Shown one piece after another: positions 5,832-7,624 of a stretch of DNA of 7,624 nt. The DNA comes from Ahrensia sp. (lineage in GTDB: Bacteria; Pseudomonadota; Alphaproteobacteria; Rhizobiales; Rhizobiaceae). The position numbers and the translations under genes were made by a program. A model generated the notes under the pieces. It searched no databases, had not been told where the DNA came from, and worked only from the letters and a program-made list of their open reading frames with translations. Every line of letters begins with the position of its first letter. The stretch's first letter is position 1. The stretch is from the NCBI GenBank assembly GCA_003233475.1, contig QILU01000050.1, positions 1 to 7,624 of the forward strand. The letters are read 5' to 3'.

Positions 5832-6458
5832 ATGACCTTCAATATTTGGCTCCTATACATTGCGACTGTTTTGGCTTTGATGAGCACGCCGGGGCCGAGC
5901 CAATTGTTGATGATGTCGAACAGTGCGACCCATGGGTTCAAGAAGGCGCTGGCGACGGCGGCCGGTGATTTGACGGCTAATTTCTTTCAAATGCTGGCGG
6001 CGGGGCTGGGGTTGGCAGCGCTTATCGCGGCTTCTTCAAATGCCCTTACCATCATCAAATGGCTGGGGGTGATCTATTTGCTCTGGCTGGGGGTGCGGAT
6101 GATACGGCAGGCCAATGCTGGGAAAGGAGAAGACAAGGGCGCAAAACCCAGCACCACGTTAAAGACTCTTTGGTTACAGGGGTTCTTAACCTCAGCTTCC
6201 AACCCGAAAGCCGTGGTATTCTTCGCGGCGCTGTTCCCGCAATTCATTGACCCGCAGGCTGATTTTATCCCGCAATTCATCATACTATCCGCCACTTATA
6301 TCATCATTGATGGGTGCTTTCTTTCTGCCTATGGCACGGGGGCTGAATGGGTGGCGAAGAAGTTTCAAGGCAATGCCAAACAATGGGTCGAGCGTATCGG
6401 TGGTGGCTTTATGGTAGGCGCGGCGCTGCTTTTGGGGTTGAAAACAATTGAAGAGTGA
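5832..6458 (+). CDS. LysE/RhtB-family amino acid exporter
   Basis: This is an inner-membrane exporter of the LysE superfamily, which exports amino acids or related small molecules by an antiport mechanism. The 208 residues are the normal family length. The N-terminal segment contains the conserved PGP motif (LALMSTPGPSQLLMM, PGP at 20-22), followed by a small-residue-rich segment (about 36-66) and helix IKWLGVIYLLWLGVRMI (75-91). A hydrophilic loop (92-112) leads to the second family motif GFLTSASNPKAVVFFAALFP (NPK at 124-126), and two or three more membrane segments (about 146-170 and 188-205) follow. The start at 5832 has no strong ribosome site upstream, so translation may be weak or depend on upstream sequence. 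The substrate cannot be assigned. It stands alone between ade and the ribosomal operon, both more than 250 bases away. Confidence 0.9.
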   Translation: MTFNIWLLYIATVLALMSTPGPSQLLMMSNSATHGFKKALATAAGDLTANFFQMLAAGLGLAALIAASSNALTIIKWLGVIYLLWLGVRMIRQANAGKGEDKGAKPSTTLKTLWLQGFLTSASNPKAVVFFAALFPQFIDPQADFIPQFIILSATYIIIDGCFLSAYGTGAEWVAKKFQGNAKQWVERIGGGFMVGAALLLGLKTIEE

Positions 6459-6478
6459 AAATAGCGCCAAAATACCCC

Positions 6479-6506
6479 CTTGCCTTATCCCTAAATCCGT
6501 CTATAT
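6479..6506 (+). promoter_or_regulatory. Predicted housekeeping promoter of the rpsF operon
   Basis: CTTGCC (6479-6484) and CTATAT (6501-6506) are separated by 16 bases. This is close to the rhizobial housekeeping consensus CTTGAC-N17-CTATAT. It lies about 205 bases upstream of rpsF, leaving room for a leader of roughly 200 bases. It follows the exporter stop codon by 20 bases. This is a prediction only. Confidence 0.5.
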
Positions 6507-6630
6507 CAACCGCGCAGATGAATGTTGAGCTTCCAGCTGGTGGCTGAACGGATGGGTGTTCTTTATTGAATACAGGCTTACACAGGTTGGCCGTCCTCCC
6601 GTGCTTCCGCTCTCGACACTTCGTAATTCG

Positions 6631-6709
6631 CGCCTTTCCGCCCATTATGGGTATTTGAAAAGCGTCGATGAGGCTTAGCGCAGGAAGCACGAACACAAAA
6701 AGAAAGGCG
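6631..6709 (+). promoter_or_regulatory. rpsF leader with a stem that covers the ribosome binding site (possible S6:S18 autoregulatory element)
   Basis: CGCCTTTC (6631-6638) is perfectly complementary to GAAAGGCG (6702-6709), which contains the rpsF Shine-Dalgarno core AGG at 6705-6707. Just inside the 5' arm is CCG (6638-6640 by overlap), then the small hairpin CCCA-TTA-TGGG (6641-6651), then AAGC (6659-6662), which can pair with GCTT (6673-6676). In other bacteria the S6:S18 pair represses its own mRNA by binding a leader hairpin that displays a CCG motif. The layout here is compatible with that, but I could not test the consensus. Pairing would hide the ribosome site; repression by S6:S18 is inference. 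Confidence 0.4.
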
Positions 6710-6713
6710 GCTT

Positions 6714-7259
6714 ATGGCCCTTTACGAACATATTTTTATGGCGCGGCAGGATGTCTCATCCCAGGCGGTTGATGCTTTGGTAGAACACTTCAAAGGTGTT
6801 TTGGAAGAAAATGGCGGCTCTGTTGGCAAGATCGAAAACTGGGGTCTTAAAACCCTGCCCTACCGGGTTAATAAAAACCGCAAGGCCCATTACGCGCTGA
6901 TGAATATCGATGCGGGTTCCGATGCGGTGAATGAAATGGAACGCCAGATGCGTCTGCATGAAGATGTCATGCGGTATTTGACCATCAAGGTTGAAGAGCA
7001 CGAAGATGGCCCATCTGCCATGCTTCGTAAAAGCGACCGGGATGATCGCCGACCCCCCCGTGGTGGTGGCGGTGGCCGCGATCGTGATGAGCGTCCATCT
7101 CGTCCACGCGACAATGCAAAAAGCGAAAAGCCCGCAGATGCAACGGCTGAAAAGCCTGTAGAAGTAAAGACTGAAAAGCCTGCAGATACTGCACCAGCTG
7201 AAAAACCCGCAGAGGCTGAAAAGCCTGTAGACGCAGCACCAGAAGCGACAAAAGAATAA
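6714..7259 (+). CDS. rpsF: 30S ribosomal protein S6, with long charged C-terminal tail
   Basis: S6 binds 16S rRNA in the small-subunit platform together with S18. Residues 1-96 form the S6 fold: [16 protein letters not shown] opens it, [16 protein letters not shown] and [10 protein letters not shown] are the conserved strands, and [15 protein letters not shown] closes it. The protein has 181 residues, clearly longer than the E. coli form (131-135). The tail begins with an Arg/Gly/Asp-rich part (about 105-133, including [10 protein letters not shown]) and ends in an acidic, repetitive part with five EKP units (138-171), finishing EATKE. It is likely disordered. The ATG at 6714 has AGG six bases upstream. 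rpsR follows after 14 bases. Extended S6 tails are common in alphaproteobacteria; the EKP repeats may vary in number among strains. Confidence 0.96.
   Translation: MALYEHIFMARQDVSSQAVDALVEHFKGVLEENGGSVGKIENWGLKTLPYRVNKNRKAHYALMNIDAGSDAVNEMERQMRLHEDVMRYLTIKVEEHEDGPSAMLRKSDRDDRRPPRGGGGGRDRDERPSRPRDNAKSEKPADATAEKPVEVKTEKPADTAPAEKPAEAEKPVDAAPEATKE
7125..7226 (+). repeat. Degenerate EKP coding repeat in the rpsF tail
   Basis: Five Glu-Lys-Pro units at S6 residues 138, 146, 154, 163 and 169 are encoded by variants of GAAAAGCC followed by GCAGA or GTAGA. Spacing is 8, 8, 9 and 6 codons, so it is an imperfect, in-frame repeat. Changes in copy number would keep the frame only when whole codons are gained or lost. 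Confidence 0.8.
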
Positions 7260-7273
7260 GGAAATACACACCC

Positions 7274-7522
7274 ATGGTTGCTATTGAACAATTACCTTCG
7301 CGCCGCCCGTTTCAGCGCCGCCGCAAAACCTGCCCCTTCACCGGGGAAAACGCGCAAACGATCGACTATAAAGACGTAAAACTGTTGCAGCGTTATATCT
7401 CTGAGCGTGGTAAAATCGTGCCCTCACGGATTACTGCTGTGAGCATGAAAAAACAACGTGAACTGGCGAAAGCCATTAAACGCGCGCGCTTTCTGGCGCT
7501 TATTCCTTACGTTATCAAGTAA
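7274..7522 (+). CDS. rpsR: 30S ribosomal protein S18
   Basis: S18 is a small-subunit ribosomal protein that forms a dimer with S6 on the platform. The 82-residue protein is full length: a basic N-terminus ([15 protein letters not shown]), [25 protein letters not shown] (about 30-54), and [22 protein letters not shown] at the C-terminus. One cysteine is present (C20). AAGGAAA (7258-7264) lies nine bases before the ATG and overlaps the rpsF stop codon, consistent with coupled translation. It is co-transcribed with rpsF. Confidence 0.97.
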   Translation: MVAIEQLPSRRPFQRRRKTCPFTGENAQTIDYKDVKLLQRYISERGKIVPSRITAVSMKKQRELAKAIKRARFLALIPYVIK

Positions 7523-7546
7523 GCGAATAGTCAAACTGAGTTGACT

Positions 7547-7566
7547 TGCCGGTAATTCCGCCGGCA
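7547..7566 (+). other. Hairpin in the gap after rpsR
   Basis: TGCCGG (7547-7552) pairs with CCGGCA (7561-7566) around an eight-base loop, and TCAA/TTGA and CAGTT/AACTG pairs lie on either side. No T-run follows, so it is not a typical terminator. It lies in a 79-bp gap before the next start codon and might affect relative expression within the operon. Confidence 0.4.
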
Positions 7567-7601
7567 GTTCTAACTGCTAATACAGCAGGACAGCGAGAGT
7601 A

Positions 7602-7624
7602 ATGAAAAACAACCCTAATTTAGT
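7602..7624 (+). CDS. Start of a further operon gene, not obviously rplI (possible DUF2232 membrane protein)
   Basis: An ATG at 7602 opens a frame reading MKNNPNL to the right edge, preceded by a purine-rich GCGAGAG as a possible ribosome site. It does not begin like ribosomal protein L9 (usually MEVILLERV). In many Hyphomicrobiales a gene for a DUF2232 membrane protein lies between rpsR and rplI, which this could be. Only seven codons are visible, so the call rests on position and context. Confidence 0.4.

Noticed and set aside
5500..5835. Open frame of 111 codons whose stop overlaps the exporter start (ATGA)
   Set aside because: The overlap looks like coupling, but the translation is Trp/Arg/Pro-rich without a recognisable fold, has no ribosome site and runs through stacked hairpins. 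It is more likely chance in a non-coding region.
6756..7271. Minus-strand 171-codon frame opposite rpsF
   Set aside because: Cysteine/phenylalanine-rich repetitive translation arising from the EKP repeat in reverse.

Overview
The window looks like chromosomal DNA from an alphaproteobacterium, most likely Hyphomicrobiales (Rhizobiales). This rests on the protein sequence style of the liv-type transporter, adenine deaminase, S6 and S18. It also rests on mosaic palindromic intergenic repeats of the CTTCTCCCC...GGGGAGAAG and CTCCCCCCTTGAGGGGG kinds, and on a CTTGCC-N16-CTATAT promoter. No database search was possible, so genus is not assigned.

Layout. Positions 1-3079 (minus strand) hold a branched-chain-amino-acid-type (HAAT family) ABC transporter operon, transcribed livG-livF-livH-livM, with livM running off the left edge. 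Both ATPases are intact. The permease gene livH is broken: it carries a 7-bp and a 5-bp perfect tandem duplication about 390 bp apart, and each shifts the reading frame. Removing one copy of each restores a continuous permease of about 337 residues. A 136-bp near-perfect palindrome sits inside the operon between livF and livH. Positions 3080-3365 are a divergent intergenic region with a second type of mosaic repeat. Positions 3366-5159 (plus) encode adenine deaminase (ade). Positions 5160-5831 are a 672-bp stretch without a credible gene; it contains a third, larger palindromic mosaic repeat and then about 260 bp packed with short stem-loops of unknown identity. Positions 5832-6458 (plus) encode a LysE/RhtB-type amino-acid exporter. 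From 6459 to the right edge lies the start of the ribosomal operon rpsF-rpsR, with a good promoter candidate, a leader that can pair with the rpsF ribosome binding site, and the first codons of a further gene that does not look like rplI.

How it works together. LivG and LivF would power uptake through the LivH/LivM channel, with a periplasmic binding protein that is not in the window. With livH broken, the system as written here should not make a working channel unless the duplications are reverted, are assembly errors, or another LivH substitutes. The divergent adenine deaminase converts adenine to hypoxanthine and ammonia. Whether the adjacent transporter carries a nucleobase or an amino acid cannot be told from sequence alone. 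The exporter and the ribosomal operon look functionally separate.

I did not find a clearly new multi-gene system. The points most worth a second look are the paired tandem duplications in livH, the unassigned stem-loop-rich region at about 5489-5744, and the possible autoregulatory leader of rpsF.
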